DNA from: Lutimaribacter pacificus
GTDB taxonomy: Bacteria; Pseudomonadota; Alphaproteobacteria; Rhodobacterales; Rhodobacteraceae
Direction of reading: 5' to 3'
DNA length: 64,000 nt
Assembly: GCF_900142185.1 (NCBI RefSeq)
Contig: NZ_FQZZ01000001.1
Location: forward strand, 1,174,171 to 1,238,170
The first letter of the stretch is position 1; the number at the start of each line of letters is the position of its first letter. Positions 18,083-28,252 of the stretch are shown piece by piece. The translations under genes were made by a program, and so were the position numbers. The notes beneath the pieces are model-generated. The model did no database searches. It worked only from the letters and a program-made list of their open reading frames with translations, and was not told where the DNA came from.

Positions 18083-19210
18083 GTGTCGAGATTCGACCGA
18101 TATGTTCTGTCGCAGCTCGTGGTGCTGTTCGGGTTCTTCGCCCTCGTGCTGGTGTCGATCTACTGGATCAACCAGGCGGTGCGGCTGTTCGACCGGCTGA
18201 TCGGCGACGGGCAATCGGCCTTCGTGTTCCTTGAATTCACGGTGCTGACGCTGGCCAACGTGATCCGCATGGTGCTGCCGGTGGCGGTGTTCGCGGCAAC
18301 CGTCTACGTGACCAACCGGCTGAGCAACGAAAGCGAACTGGTGGTGATGCAGGCCACCGGCTTCAGCCCGTGGCGGCTGGCGCGGCCGGTGCTGATCTTC
18401 GGCGTCGGCACGGCGCTGATGTTGTCGGCGCTGACGCATTACCTCGTGCCCTCCAGCATGGCGCAGCTGCAATGGCGCGAGGCCGAGGTCGCGCGCAACG
18501 TCACCGCGCGGCTGCTGACCGAGGGCACGTTCCTGCACCCGACCGAGGGCGTCACCTTCTATATCCGCGAAATAGACCCGGACGGCACCCTGCGCGACGT
18601 GTTCCTGTCGGACCGCCGCACGCCCGACCGCGCGGTGACCTATACCGCCGCCCGCGCCTACCTGGTGAACGACGAGGGCGGTTCGCGTATGGTGATGCTG
18701 GACGGGCTGGCGCAGAATTTCATCCTGTCGGAAAACCGGCTCTCGACCACGCATTTCGTCGATTACAATTTCGACATCAGCGCCGCGATCGAAAAGACCG
18801 TCGCCCCGCGCCTGCGGGTGCGCGATGTGCCCACCGCGCGGTTCCTTGCCGATTTCGAGGGGGTGATCGCGGAAAACCGCTTCAAACGCGGACAGGCGGT
18901 CGAGGAGCTGCACAGCCGGGTCGCGCAATCGTTGCTCTGCGTGGTCGCGGCGCTGATCGGGTTCTCGTCGCTGCTGGTCGGCGGGTTTTCGCGCTTCGGC
19001 GTCTGGCGGCAGATCATGGGCGCGCTGGTGCTGCTGGTGATCGTGAAATTCATCGAGGGGCTGGTGACCGACCCGGTGCAGCGCGATCCCGCGCTCTGGC
19101 CGCTGATGTACCTGCCCATCCTCTTCGGCATCGGCGTGGCGGTGGCGACCCTGTGGTATGTCGGGCGCCCGCGCCGCCCATCCCGTCCCGTGGCGGAGGC
19201 CGGCGCATGA
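18083..19210 (+). CDS. lptF: LPS export permease LptF
   Basis: A 375-aa inner-membrane subunit of the LptB2FGC transporter that extracts lipopolysaccharide from the inner membrane and drives it over the periplasmic bridge. It has three N-terminal spans (YVLSQLVVLFGFFALVLVS and two more), a periplasmic beta-jellyroll (residues about 130-265) and three C-terminal spans. The start is GTG at 18083 (VSRFDRYVLSQL), preceded by GTGGGGGT; no ATG fits. Its stop overlaps the lptG start as ATGA. It is the first gene of the lptF-lptG-lptD-surA-pdxA-rsmA run and divergent from pepA. Confidence 0.93.
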   Translation: MSRFDRYVLSQLVVLFGFFALVLVSIYWINQAVRLFDRLIGDGQSAFVFLEFTVLTLANVIRMVLPVAVFAATVYVTNRLSNESELVVMQATGFSPWRLARPVLIFGVGTALMLSALTHYLVPSSMAQLQWREAEVARNVTARLLTEGTFLHPTEGVTFYIREIDPDGTLRDVFLSDRRTPDRAVTYTAARAYLVNDEGGSRMVMLDGLAQNFILSENRLSTTHFVDYNFDISAAIEKTVAPRLRVRDVPTARFLADFEGVIAENRFKRGQAVEELHSRVAQSLLCVVAALIGFSSLLVGGFSRFGVWRQIMGALVLLVIVKFIEGLVTDPVQRDPALWPLMYLPILFGIGVAVATLWYVGRPRRPSRPVAEAGA

Positions 19211-20301
19211 TCCTGCACGCCTATTTCGCCCGCAAATTCGCGCTGATCTTTGCCGGGGTGTTCGGCGTGTTCCTGCTGCTTCTGCTCCTGGTGGACATGG
19301 TCGAGCAGCTGCGCCGCTTCGGCGGGTCGGTCAGCTTCGGCGAGGTGTTCCGCCTCACGCTGCTGAACGTGCCGCAGGGGCTGTATAACATCATGCCGCT
19401 GATCATGATCCTGGCCACGGTGGCGATGTTCCTTGGCCTTGCAAGGTCGAGCGAGCTGGTGGTGACGCGCGCGGCGGGCCGCTCGGCGCTGCGCGCGCTG
19501 GCCGCGCCGGTTGCCGTCACGATGCTGATCGGGGCGCTGGCGCTGGCGATGTTCAACCCGATCGTGGCGGCCACCTCCAAGCGGTTCGACGAGTTGCAGG
19601 AACGCTATCGCAGCGACGGGCAGGAGGTTCTGTCGATCTCGGCCGAGGGGCTGTGGCTGCGCCAGGGCAGCGCGACCGGCCAGACGGTGATCCGCGCGGC
19701 ACGGGCCAATCCCGACGGCACCGTCCTTTACGACGTGACGCTTTTCGCGCACGCCCCCGATGGCGAGCCCGTCCAGCGGATCGAGGCGCGCGCCGCGCGG
19801 CTGGTTTCCGGCGCGTGGGAGCTGACGAATGCGAAGGTCTGGCCGCTGGAACAGGGGGTCAACCCCGAGGGCGCCTCGGTGCAGCACACGATGTTCCGCG
19901 TGCCCTCGACCCTGACGGTGGAACGCATCCGCGACAGTTTCGGCGACCCCTCGGTGATCTCGATCTGGGACATGCCCGCCTATATCGCGCAGCTTGAAGA
20001 GGCCGGGTTTTCCGCGCGCCGCCACGCGGTCTGGTTCCAGATGGAACTGGCGCGGCCGCTGTTCCTGGTGGCGATGCTTCTGGTGGGCGCGGCCTTTACC
20101 ATGCGCCACGTGCGGTTCCGCAACACCGGGCTTGCGGTGCTGGCCGCCGTCGTGCTGGGATTTTCGCTTTACTACATCAGGAATTTCGCCCAGATTCTTG
20201 GCGAGAATGGACAGATCCCCGTACTTCTCGCGGCCTGGTCGCCGCCGGTCGCCTCGTTCCTGCTGGGGCTCGGCGTGCTGTTGATCATGGAGGACGGGTG
20301 A
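19207..20301 (+). CDS. lptG: LPS export permease LptG
   Basis: A 364-aa partner of LptF in the LPS export permease. It begins MILHAYFARKFALIFAGVF with the first span, has the loop-proximal RRFGGSVSFGEVFRLTLLNVP that contacts the LptB ATPase, a periplasmic jellyroll (residues about 130-260) and three C-terminal spans ending LLGLGVLLIMEDG. It overlaps lptF (ATGA) and its stop overlaps the lptD ATG, so all three Lpt proteins are translationally coupled. Confidence 0.95.
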   Translation: MILHAYFARKFALIFAGVFGVFLLLLLLVDMVEQLRRFGGSVSFGEVFRLTLLNVPQGLYNIMPLIMILATVAMFLGLARSSELVVTRAAGRSALRALAAPVAVTMLIGALALAMFNPIVAATSKRFDELQERYRSDGQEVLSISAEGLWLRQGSATGQTVIRAARANPDGTVLYDVTLFAHAPDGEPVQRIEARAARLVSGAWELTNAKVWPLEQGVNPEGASVQHTMFRVPSTLTVERIRDSFGDPSVISIWDMPAYIAQLEEAGFSARRHAVWFQMELARPLFLVAMLLVGAAFTMRHVRFRNTGLAVLAAVVLGFSLYYIRNFAQILGENGQIPVLLAAWSPPVASFLLGLGVLLIMEDG

Positions 20302-22427
20302 TGCGGCTGCGCTGGATCGTCGCCCTTGCCGCGTGGCTGATCGCCGCCGGCCTGCCCGCCGCGGCGCAGACGGCGCGCGACGCGCCCGCCGTGCTGGTGG
20401 CCGACCGGGTCGAGATCACCGGCGACGACCGGCTGATCGCCGAAGGCAATGTCGAGGCGCTTTACGGCGAAAGCCGGCTCAAGGCCGAGCGTATCATCTA
20501 CGACCAGAAAACCGACGAGCTGATCCTCGACGGCCCGGTGATGCTGATCGAGGGGCCGGACGCGGTGCTGCTGGCCGACAGCGGCGAACTGGATGCCGAC
20601 ATGCGCAACGGGCTGCTGCGCGGCGCACGGATGATCCTGTCGCGCCGGGTGCAGATCGCCTCGCCCCGGCTCGACCGCGTCGGCGGGCGATACACGCAGC
20701 TTTACCGCGCCGCGGCGACCTCGTGCCGGGTCTGCAATGCCGACACGCCGCCGATCTGGCAGATCCGGGCCCGCCGCGCCGTGCATGACCGCGAGGCCAG
20801 GCAGATCTATTTCGACAGCGCCCAGCTGCGGGTGCTGGATATCCCGATCTTCTGGCTGCCCCGCCTGCGCCTGCCCGACCCGACGCTGGACCGCGCGACC
20901 GGCTTCATGATCCCGTCGCTGAACCAGGATTCGCAACTGGGCACCGGGGTGCGCATTCCCTATTTCATCCGCATCGGCGATCACCGCGACCTGACGCTGA
21001 CACCGTTCCTGTCCGACAACAGCCGCACGCTGGAGCTGCGCTACCGGCAGGCGTTCCACAACGGCGACCTGACGGTGAACGGCGCGATCTCGCGCGACGA
21101 GATGGTCGACGGCACCCGCGGCTATGTCTTCGCGCGGGGCGGCTTCGACCTGCCGCGCGACTTCCGGCTCAGCTTCGACCTCGAGGCGGCGACCGACCGG
21201 GCCTATCTGGAAGTCTACAATTACAGCTGGAAGGACCGGCTCGACAGCGCGATCTCGCTCAGCCGGACGCAGCGCGACGAATATGTCAACGCCCGCGTCG
21301 TCGCCTACCAGACGCTGCGCGCGCGCGAAAACAACTCGCAGATCCCGACGCTGGTGGGCGAGGTGGAATACGAACGGCGCCTGTTTCCCAGGCGGATCGG
21401 CGGCGAGATCCGCATGGCCTATGGTTTTTTCGGCTATCGCCGCTATTCCGATCTCGACATCCTGGGCCGCGACGGCGCCCGGGCCGAGGCCGACCTGTCC
21501 TGGCAGCGCAGCTGGACCCTGCCGCAGGGCATCCAGGCCCGGGTCGAAACCGGCATGGCGGTCGACATGTTCCGCATCCTTCAGGACAGCAGCTATGCCG
21601 GCACCGAAAGCCAGGTCACACCGCGCGCGGGCCTGACCCTGCGCTGGCCGCTGGTCAAGCAGGAGGCCGGCGGCGGCACCCAGGTGCTGGAACCCGTCGC
21701 CATGCTGGGCTGGGTCGGCGGCGCCAACCCGGACGTTCCGATCGACGAAAGCGCACTGGTCGAGTTCGACGAAGGCAACCTGCTGTCGCTGTCGCGCTTT
21801 CCTGCCGCCGACCGCCGCGAACGCGGGCTGAGCGCGGCCTACGGCGTCAGCTGGACACGCTACGACCCGCGCGGCTGGTCGGCGGGGCTGACGCTGGGCC
21901 ATGTGCTGCGCGACGAGGCGCAGGACGATTTCGCCGGCACCTCCGGGCTGGACGGCACCAGTTCGAACCTGCTGCTGGCGGGGCAGTATCGCAGCGCGGG
22001 GGGTATTTCGCTGATCGGCCGGACATTGTTCGACACCGATCTGGACCTGACCCGGGCCGAGGCCCGCGCCGCATGGATCAGGCCGAATATCGGGCTGGGC
22101 GCCTCTTACATCTGGATGGACGAAGACCCCTCCGAGTGGCGCACCGGATCGGTCTCGGAATGGTCGCTCGACGGCAGCTACCGGATTTCCCGGCACTGGA
22201 CGGGCACCGCCAATTGGCGTTACGAGGTAGGCGCGAACAGATCGACCGAGGCGGGGCTGGGTATGCGATACAGGAACGAATGCGTCGACGTGAACCTTTC
22301 CCTCTCGCGCCGCTTCACCTCTTCCTCTATCGTCGACCCGTCCACCGAGGTCGGCATCACCGTCGGGCTTCGGGGGTTCTCGGCCCAGGGGTTCAACAAC
22401 AGTTACACGCGCACCTGCAGGAACTAG
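20301..22427 (+). CDS. lptD: LPS-assembly protein LptD
   Basis: A 708-aa outer-membrane protein that receives LPS and inserts it in the outer leaflet. It has a signal peptide (LAAWLIAAGLPAAAQ, cleaved near residue 23), an N-terminal periplasmic beta-jellyroll (VLVADRVEITGDDRLIAEGN and LYGESRLKAERIIYD, residues about 32-130) and a large C-terminal beta-barrel. Cysteine pairs near residues 142-145 and 693-706 may form the stabilising disulfides. The ATG at 20301 follows GGAGG; an adjacent GTG at 20298 is also in frame. It is followed 6 bp later by the SurA-like chaperone that helps fold it, a common pairing. Confidence 0.95.
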   Translation: MRLRWIVALAAWLIAAGLPAAAQTARDAPAVLVADRVEITGDDRLIAEGNVEALYGESRLKAERIIYDQKTDELILDGPVMLIEGPDAVLLADSGELDADMRNGLLRGARMILSRRVQIASPRLDRVGGRYTQLYRAAATSCRVCNADTPPIWQIRARRAVHDREARQIYFDSAQLRVLDIPIFWLPRLRLPDPTLDRATGFMIPSLNQDSQLGTGVRIPYFIRIGDHRDLTLTPFLSDNSRTLELRYRQAFHNGDLTVNGAISRDEMVDGTRGYVFARGGFDLPRDFRLSFDLEAATDRAYLEVYNYSWKDRLDSAISLSRTQRDEYVNARVVAYQTLRARENNSQIPTLVGEVEYERRLFPRRIGGEIRMAYGFFGYRRYSDLDILGRDGARAEADLSWQRSWTLPQGIQARVETGMAVDMFRILQDSSYAGTESQVTPRAGLTLRWPLVKQEAGGGTQVLEPVAMLGWVGGANPDVPIDESALVEFDEGNLLSLSRFPAADRRERGLSAAYGVSWTRYDPRGWSAGLTLGHVLRDEAQDDFAGTSGLDGTSSNLLLAGQYRSAGGISLIGRTLFDTDLDLTRAEARAAWIRPNIGLGASYIWMDEDPSEWRTGSVSEWSLDGSYRISRHWTGTANWRYEVGANRSTEAGLGMRYRNECVDVNLSLSRRFTSSSIVDPSTEVGITVGLRGFSAQGFNNSYTRTCRN

Positions 22428-22433
22428 AACGAC

Positions 22434-23660
22434 ATGACAGCACAGATACGCCGGATCGCTTTTGCCCTGACCGCCGCCACCGCCATGTTCGGCGCGGCCG
22501 GCGCGGCACTGGCGCAGAACCTTTTTGCGCCGGCCATCACCGTGAACGATCAGGTCATCACCGGGTTCGAACTGGAACAGCGGACACAGATGCTGCGCCT
22601 GTTCCGCGCCCCGGGCAACCCCGCCGAACTGGCCCGCACCCAGCTGATCGAGGAGCGGCTGAAAGCCGAGGCCGCCGACGAGGCGGGGCTTGAGGTCACG
22701 CAGGAGGGGCTGGAGGCCGGGATGGAGGAATTCGCCGGGCGCACCAACCTGACCCCCGACGAGTTCGTGCAACGGCTGCAGGCGGGCGGCGTGTCGCCCG
22801 AAGCGTTCCGCGAGTTCGTGCGCAGCGGCGTGCTCTGGCGCGAACTGGTGCGCGCGCGCTTTGCCAACCGCGTGCAGATTTCCGAGGACGAGGTCGATCG
22901 CGCGCTCGGCGCGCTGTCGGGCGGCAGCTCGGTGCAGGTGCTGCTGTCGGAAATCATCATGCCCGCCCCCCCGCAGGAGATGGAGGCGGTGATGGCGCGC
23001 GCCGAACGGATCAGCCAGATCGACACCCTGCCCGCCTTTGCCGCCGAGGCGCGGCGCTATTCCGCCTCGGGCAGCCGCGGGCGCGGCGGGCGCATGGGCT
23101 GGATGCCGATCACCCAGTTGCCGCCGCAACTGCGCCCGATCATCCTGTCGCTCGCCCCCGGCGAGGTGACCGACCCGCTGCCGCTGGAAAACGCCGTGGC
23201 GCTGTTCCAGCTGCGCGCGATCGAGGAAACCGAGGTGCAGGCGCCCGACTATGCCGCCATCGAATACGCCGCCTATTACATCGACGGCGGCCGCAGCGAG
23301 GCGGCGCTGGCGCGCGCGGCCAGGATCGCGGCCGAGGTCGATACCTGCGATGACCTTTACGGCGTGGCGAAGGGCCAGCCGCCCGAGGTTCTGGAGCGTG
23401 ACGCGAAAGCGCCCGGGGACATCCCCGCCGACGTTGCCGTGGAGCTGGCCAAGCTCGACCCCGGCGAGGTCTCCACCGCTCTGACGCGCGCCAATGGGCA
23501 GACGCTGGTCTTCCTGATGCTGTGCGGACGCACCCCGGCGCTGGCCGAGGATCAGGACCGCGAAAGCATCCGCCTGCAACTGCGCGCGCAGCGCCTGCAA
23601 TCCTATGCCGAAGGATACCTGGCGCAGCTCAAGGCCGATGCGCGCATTATCGAGCAATGA
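22434..23660 (+). CDS. surA: SurA-like periplasmic peptidyl-prolyl isomerase/chaperone
   Basis: A 408-aa secreted protein with signal peptide (ending AGAALAQN near residue 28), a SurA N-terminal chaperone domain (ITVNDQVITGFELEQRTQML, residues about 34-53) and a parvulin-type rotamase domain (VQVLLSEIIMPAP through LAPGEVTDPLPLENAVALFQ, residues about 165-262). It lacks a full second parvulin domain, as usual in alphaproteobacteria. It should escort beta-barrel proteins such as LptD, encoded just upstream. Its stop overlaps the pdxA start (ATGA). Confidence 0.88.
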   Translation: MTAQIRRIAFALTAATAMFGAAGAALAQNLFAPAITVNDQVITGFELEQRTQMLRLFRAPGNPAELARTQLIEERLKAEAADEAGLEVTQEGLEAGMEEFAGRTNLTPDEFVQRLQAGGVSPEAFREFVRSGVLWRELVRARFANRVQISEDEVDRALGALSGGSSVQVLLSEIIMPAPPQEMEAVMARAERISQIDTLPAFAAEARRYSASGSRGRGGRMGWMPITQLPPQLRPIILSLAPGEVTDPLPLENAVALFQLRAIEETEVQAPDYAAIEYAAYYIDGGRSEAALARAARIAAEVDTCDDLYGVAKGQPPEVLERDAKAPGDIPADVAVELAKLDPGEVSTALTRANGQTLVFLMLCGRTPALAEDQDRESIRLQLRAQRLQSYAEGYLAQLKADARIIEQ

Positions 23661-24628
23661 CCGCCCCGATCGCGCTGACCTGCGGTGAACCGGCAGGCAT
23701 CGGCCCCGAAATCGCCGTCCGCGCGTGGGAAAAGATGCGCGACGGCCCGGCCTTCTTCTGGATCGGCGATCCGCGCCACCTGCCCGATGGCACGGTTTTC
23801 GACGAAATCGCCGACCCGGCCGGGGCGGCAGCGGTCATGCCCCATGCCCTGCCGGTTCTCCGGCATGACTTTGCCGGTCAGGCCACGCCCGGCCGGCCCG
23901 ATCCCGCCAACGCGCAGGGCGTCATCGACGTGATCGCCCGCGCGGTCGATCTGGTGCAGGCCGGCGCGGCCAGCGCGGTCTGCACCGCACCGATCAACAA
24001 GAAGGCTCTGAAGGACGGCGCCGGGTTCCCCTATCCCGGCCATACCGAGTATCTGGCCGCGCTTGGCGGCGGGGCCGATGTGGTGATGATGCTGGCCTGC
24101 CCGCAATTGCGCGTGGTGCCCGCCACCATCCATATCCCGCTGCGCGAGGTGCCGCAGGCGCTGACGCCCGACGGGCTGGAAAAGACCATTCGCATCACCC
24201 ACACCGCCCTGCGCCGCGATTTCGCCATCGCGGAACCGCGCATCGCCGTGGCGGGGCTGAACCCCCATGCCGGCGAAGGCGGCGCGATGGGCACCGAGGA
24301 AACCGACTGGATCGCGCCGCTGCTCGACCGGCTGCGGGCCGGGGGATTCGACATTACTGGCCCCCTGCCCGCCGACACGATGTTCCACGCCGCCGCGCGG
24401 GCGCGTTACGACGTGGCGGTGGCGATGTATCACGACCAGGCGCTGATCCCGATCAAGACGCTGGATTTCGCCGGTGGCGTGAACGTGACGCTGGGCCTGC
24501 CCTTCGTGCGCACATCGCCCGATCACGGCACCGCCTTCGACATCGCCGGGCAGGGCGTGGCCGATCCCTCGTCGCTGGTCGCCGCGCTGCGCATGGCCGC
24601 CGACATGGCGCGGGCCCGCGCCGCATGA
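23657..24628 (+). CDS. pdxA: 4-hydroxythreonine-4-phosphate dehydrogenase
   Basis: A 323-aa NAD-dependent enzyme of the DXP-dependent pyridoxal phosphate pathway, oxidising 4-phosphohydroxy-threonine. Family signatures are [13 protein letters not shown] at the N-terminus, [21 protein letters not shown] (substrate and metal-binding His), [18 protein letters not shown] and [15 protein letters not shown] (metal-ligand His). Length is standard. It is coupled to the surA-like gene upstream and to rsmA downstream by 4-bp overlaps; surA-pdxA-rsmA is a conserved order in many proteobacteria. Confidence 0.96.
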   Translation: MTAPIALTCGEPAGIGPEIAVRAWEKMRDGPAFFWIGDPRHLPDGTVFDEIADPAGAAAVMPHALPVLRHDFAGQATPGRPDPANAQGVIDVIARAVDLVQAGAASAVCTAPINKKALKDGAGFPYPGHTEYLAALGGGADVVMMLACPQLRVVPATIHIPLREVPQALTPDGLEKTIRITHTALRRDFAIAEPRIAVAGLNPHAGEGGAMGTEETDWIAPLLDRLRAGGFDITGPLPADTMFHAAARARYDVAVAMYHDQALIPIKTLDFAGGVNVTLGLPFVRTSPDHGTAFDIAGQGVADPSSLVAALRMAADMARARAA

Positions 24629-25458
24629 GCGGGATCGACGCCCTGCCGCCCCTGCGCGAGGTGATCGCGCAGCACGGGTTGTCGGCGAAGAAATCGCTGG
24701 GCCAGAACTTCCTGCTGGACCTGAACCTGACCGCCAAGATAGCGCGGCAGGCGGGCGAGCTGACACAGGCCGACGTGCTGGAAATCGGCCCCGGCCCCGG
24801 CGGGCTGACCCGCGGGTTGCTGGCGCAGGGCGCGCGCCGCGTGCTGGCCATCGAAAAGGACGCCCGCTGCCTGCCCGCGCTGGCGCAGATCGCCGCCGCC
24901 TATCCCGGCCGGCTCGAGGTCATCAACGGCGACGCGCTGGAAATCGACCCGCTGGCGCATCTGACGCCACCGATCCGCATCGTCGCCAACCTCCCCTATA
25001 ACGTGGGCACCGAACTGCTGGTGCGCTGGCTGACGCCGAAGGACTGGCCGCCGTTCTGGGAAAGCCTGACGCTGATGTTCCAGCGCGAGGTGGCCGAGCG
25101 GATCGTCGCCCAACCCGGCAGCAAGGCCTATGGCCGCCTGGCGATCCTTGCCCAGTGGCGGTGCGCGGCGCATATCGCCATGTCGCTGCCGCCCGGCGCC
25201 TTCACCCCGCCGCCCAAGGTCAGCTCCGCCGTGGTGCACCTGACCGCCCTGCCCGCGCCGCGATACCCCGCCGATCCACAGAAACTGGAACGCGTGGTCG
25301 CCCGCGCCTTCAACCAGCGCCGCAAGATGCTGCGCGCCGCGCTGAAAGGCTATGCCCCGGATATCGAGGACAAGCTGATCGCCGCCGGCATCCAGCCCAC
25401 CGACCGGGCCGAAACCGTCGACCTGGAACGATTCTGCGCGCTGGCGCGGCTGGTCTGA
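24625..25458 (+). CDS. rsmA: 16S rRNA dimethyladenosine transferase
   Basis: A 277-aa SAM-dependent methyltransferase (KsgA) that dimethylates two adjacent adenosines near the 3' end of 16S rRNA during late small-subunit assembly. The motifs [23 protein letters not shown] (SAM binding, residues about 52-63), NGDALEI and the catalytic NLPYNV are present, as is the C-terminal helical domain with [14 protein letters not shown]. It is the last gene of the lpt operon and is followed immediately by a strong hairpin. Confidence 0.96.
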   Translation: MSGIDALPPLREVIAQHGLSAKKSLGQNFLLDLNLTAKIARQAGELTQADVLEIGPGPGGLTRGLLAQGARRVLAIEKDARCLPALAQIAAAYPGRLEVINGDALEIDPLAHLTPPIRIVANLPYNVGTELLVRWLTPKDWPPFWESLTLMFQREVAERIVAQPGSKAYGRLAILAQWRCAAHIAMSLPPGAFTPPPKVSSAVVHLTALPAPRYPADPQKLERVVARAFNQRRKMLRAALKGYAPDIEDKLIAAGIQPTDRAETVDLERFCALARLV

Positions 25459-25467
25459 AAACGGCAA

Positions 25468-25496
25468 GGCGCCGCCCGTTTTCAAGGGGCGGCGCC
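25468..25496. terminator. Intergenic hairpin between convergent rsmA and the DUF4167 gene
   Basis: GGCGCCGCCC at 25468-25477 and GGGCGGCGCC at 25487-25496 form a perfect 10-bp stem around a 9-nt loop, starting 10 bp after the rsmA stop. It has no clear U-tract on the rsmA side, so it is terminator-like rather than canonical. Being symmetrical, it could serve both convergent genes. Confidence 0.6.
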
Positions 25497-25518
25497 TGCG
25501 ATCCGTGTCCGCTGTGGT

Positions 25519-26076
25519 TTACTCGGCAGCGTTGTCGGTGGCCTGAACGGGCTGCGCCTCGGTGGTGTCGCCCCCCTCCTGCGCCTGCTTCCTGGGCGCG
25601 CGCGGCTTGCGCGGGCGCTTGGGTTTTTCCGCCTTGCTTTCGGGCGTTTCCACAAGACCGCTGTCCTGATCGTCCTCGCCGCTATCCTTGGTGTCCAGCG
25701 TCTCGTCGCCCTCGGGCTGCGGCCCGCCCTCGGCGGATTCGCGTTCCTGCCGCTGGGCGCGTTCGCGGTCGCGTTCGGCCTGCCGTTCGCGGTTCTGGCG
25801 TTCCTGTTCCTCGCGGCGCGCGTCCTGTTCCTTCTGGGCGGCGCTCAGCATACGCAGGTAATGCTCGGCATGTTGTTGGAAATTCTCGGCCGCCACGCGG
25901 TCGTTGCCAAGCTGCGCGTCGCGCGCAAGCTGGTTGTATTTCTCGATGATTTGCTGCGGCGTGCCGCGCACTTTGCCCTCGGGCCCCGAGCTGTCGAACA
26001 CACGGTTGACGATGTTTCCGACCGAGCGGTTGTTACGGTTGCCCTTGGACCGCGAGCGGGATTTAGATGATCTCAT
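25519..26076 (-). CDS. DUF4167-domain protein, highly charged
   Basis: A 185-aa protein whose N-terminal 75 residues are the alphaproteobacterial DUF4167 domain: basic start RSSKSRSRSKGNRNNRS, then NIVNRVFDSSGPEGKVRGTP and LARDAQLGNDRVAAENFQQH. The rest is low-complexity: an Arg/Glu/Gln-rich probable coiled coil (residues about 80-115) followed by acidic and Lys/Pro/Arg-rich tails. The basic N-terminus suggests nucleic-acid contact, but no function is established. It is convergent with rsmA. The 209 bp upstream hold its presumed promoter and nothing else I recognise. Confidence 0.85.
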   Translation of the reverse strand: MRSSKSRSRSKGNRNNRSVGNIVNRVFDSSGPEGKVRGTPQQIIEKYNQLARDAQLGNDRVAAENFQQHAEHYLRMLSAAQKEQDARREEQERQNRERQAERDRERAQRQERESAEGGPQPEGDETLDTKDSGEDDQDSGLVETPESKAEKPKRPRKPRAPRKQAQEGGDTTEAQPVQATDNAAE

Positions 26077-26285
26077 GCTTTAGATTTCCAGCCTTCGTCA
26101 GATGCGATTGCCACCCGATGTGCGCCCCGTGCGCCCGAATTTCGCGGTATGGCAGAGTTTTCTGGCTTGGTGTCAAGCGGGACCGCCCGAGGGCATCCAC
26201 CGCGCTGACACCACAGGAGTAATCACTGTTTGGCGGGTCTGGCAAGAGGGCACGGCGGAAAAATGCTGAAAAAACCGCAGAATCG

Positions 26286-27149
26286 TCACCGAAACTGCTG
26301 TTTGCGCAACCATTTGCCCGTCACCACCCTGTCGCGCCCGTCCAGGTCGGGCCGCACGGCAACCCCTGTAAAACCGGCGGTTTCGAACAGCGCGGCCACC
26401 GCCGCGCCCTGCTGCCAGCCGGTTTCCACCATCAGCCAGCCGCCCCGGCGCAGATGCGCGGGGGCACCGGCGCACAGCGCGCGATAGGCCGACAGCCCGT
26501 CGCCCTCGTCGGTCAGGGCCATGCGCGGCTCATGTGCGAGTTCCGGGGCAAGCGCGGCCATCTCGTCGGCGGCGATATAGGGCGGGTTCGATACGATCAG
26601 ATCGTACCGCCCAGCGACCGCCGCGAACCAGTCGCTTTGCACGAAATCCGTGCGACCGGCCACGCCAAGCGCCTGCGCGTTGCGCTGCGCCACCGTCAGC
26701 GCGCGGGCCGACAGGTCGCTGCCTGTTCCGGTCGCGCCGGGCCGTTCCGCCAGCAGCGTCAGCAGGATCGCGCCCGAGCCCGTGCCGATGTCCAGCACAT
26801 GCCCGAACGGCACGCGCAGGGCGGCCTCGACCAGGGTTTCGGTTTCGGGGCGCGGGTCCAGCACGTCGGGCGTTACCGCGAAATCCCGCCCGTAAAAGGC
26901 CCGCCGCCCGGTCAGGTGCGACACCGGCTCGCGCGTGGCGCGCCGTGCGATCAGCTGCGCTAGCCGGGCGGCCTGCCCGGCCTCCAGCGCGTCGCCCTCG
27001 ACCAGCAACAGCCGCGACGGTGCGATGCCCAGCACATGCGCGACCAGCACCCGCGCATCCCGCGCGGCACCGGCGATCCCTGCCGCTTCAAGCTGCCGGA
27101 CCGCATCGCGCAACGCCCCGCCGATGGTGCGAGTGTCCCGCTCAGCCAT
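26286..27149 (-). CDS. prmC: Peptide chain release factor N5-glutamine methyltransferase
   Basis: A 287-aa SAM-dependent methyltransferase that methylates the glutamine of the GGQ motif in release factors RF1 and RF2. Visible motifs are an N-terminal helical substrate-recognition domain, [20 protein letters not shown], the SAM motif [13 protein letters not shown] and the catalytic IVSNPPYI. Its ATG overlaps the prfA stop by 8 bp, so the enzyme is cotranslated with its substrate, a common prfA-prmC pairing. Confidence 0.95.
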   Translation of the reverse strand: MAERDTRTIGGALRDAVRQLEAAGIAGAARDARVLVAHVLGIAPSRLLLVEGDALEAGQAARLAQLIARRATREPVSHLTGRRAFYGRDFAVTPDVLDPRPETETLVEAALRVPFGHVLDIGTGSGAILLTLLAERPGATGTGSDLSARALTVAQRNAQALGVAGRTDFVQSDWFAAVAGRYDLIVSNPPYIAADEMAALAPELAHEPRMALTDEGDGLSAYRALCAGAPAHLRRGGWLMVETGWQQGAAVAALFETAGFTGVAVRPDLDGRDRVVTGKWLRKQQFR

Positions 27150-28194
27150 CGCCCATCTCGGCCAGCAGCGCGGCCTGGTGATCGGCGATCAGCGCGTCGA
27201 TCACCTCGTCCAGGTCGCCCTGCATCACCTGGTCGAGCTTGTACAGCGTCAGCCCGATCCGGTGATCGGTCATGCGCCCCTGCGGAAAGTTATAGGTGCG
27301 GATGCGTTCGCTGCGGTCGCCCGAGCCCACCTGCGCCTTGCGGTCGGCGGCGCGCGCATCGGCGGCGCGCTGGCGCTCCATGTCGAACAGGCGCGATTTC
27401 AGCACCTGCATGGCGATGGCCCGGTTCTGGTGCTGCGATTTTTCCGAGCTGGTGACGACGATGCCGGTCGGAACATGGGTGATCCGCACCGCCGAATCGG
27501 TCGTGTTCACGTGCTGGCCGCCCGCCCCGCTGGCGCGCATCGTGTCGATGCGGATATCGCCGGGGTCGATCTGGATATCCACGTCCTCGGCCTCGGGCAG
27601 CACGGCGACGGTGGCGGCCGAGGTATGGATGCGCCCGCCGCTTTCGGTCGCGGGCACGCGCTGCACACGATGCACCCCCGATTCGAATTTCAGCCGCGCG
27701 AACACGCCCTCGCCCTTGACCAGCGCCACCACCTCCTTGATGCCGCCCAGCTCGGTTTCCTGCAACTCGACGACCTGGAAGGCCCAGCCGCGCGATTCGG
27801 CATAGCGTTGATACATCCGCAGCAAATCGCCCGCGAACAGCGCCGCCTCGTCCCCGCCGGTGCCGGGGCGGATCTCGATCATCGCGGGGCGTGCGTCGGC
27901 GGCATCCTTGGGCAGCAGCGCCAGTTGCAGCGCGCGTTCCAGATCCGGCAGGCGCGCGCGCAGGTCGGGCAGTTCCTCTTCGGCCAGCGCGCGCATCTCC
28001 GGGTCGTCCAGCATCGTCTCGGCCTCGGCGATGTCGTCGCGCAGGCGGGTATAGGCGGCGATCTCCTCGACCACCGGGCGCAGTTCGGCATATTCGCGGC
28101 CCAGGGCGGCAATGTCGCCGCCCCCTTCGGCCATCAAGGCTTCGAGATACTGGAAACGCTCGGTGATCTGGCGCAGGCGGTCTTGTGCAATCAT
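27142..28194 (-). CDS. prfA: Peptide chain release factor 1
   Basis: A 350-aa class I release factor recognising UAA and UAG. The codon-recognition PxT motif is in [10 protein letters not shown] (residues about 180-189) and the peptidyl-hydrolysis motif GGQ is in [16 protein letters not shown] (residues about 222-237). The ATG at 28194 gives [14 protein letters not shown], the usual RF1 N-terminus. The prmC gene follows with an 8-bp overlap. Confidence 0.96.
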   Translation of the reverse strand: MIAQDRLRQITERFQYLEALMAEGGGDIAALGREYAELRPVVEEIAAYTRLRDDIAEAETMLDDPEMRALAEEELPDLRARLPDLERALQLALLPKDAADARPAMIEIRPGTGGDEAALFAGDLLRMYQRYAESRGWAFQVVELQETELGGIKEVVALVKGEGVFARLKFESGVHRVQRVPATESGGRIHTSAATVAVLPEAEDVDIQIDPGDIRIDTMRASGAGGQHVNTTDSAVRITHVPTGIVVTSSEKSQHQNRAIAMQVLKSRLFDMERQRAADARAADRKAQVGSGDRSERIRTYNFPQGRMTDHRIGLTLYKLDQVMQGDLDEVIDALIADHQAALLAEMGDG

Positions 28195-28252
28195 GGGCAA
28201 TGCTCTTTCCCATCTGCGCGCTTTGGTCAAGGGCGCGGATGGCCGGCCCCGC

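Noticed and set aside
20172..23657. 1161-codon leftward open frame opposite lptD and the surA-like gene
   Set aside because: A shadow of two well-supported genes on the other strand; no family motifs, no start signals.
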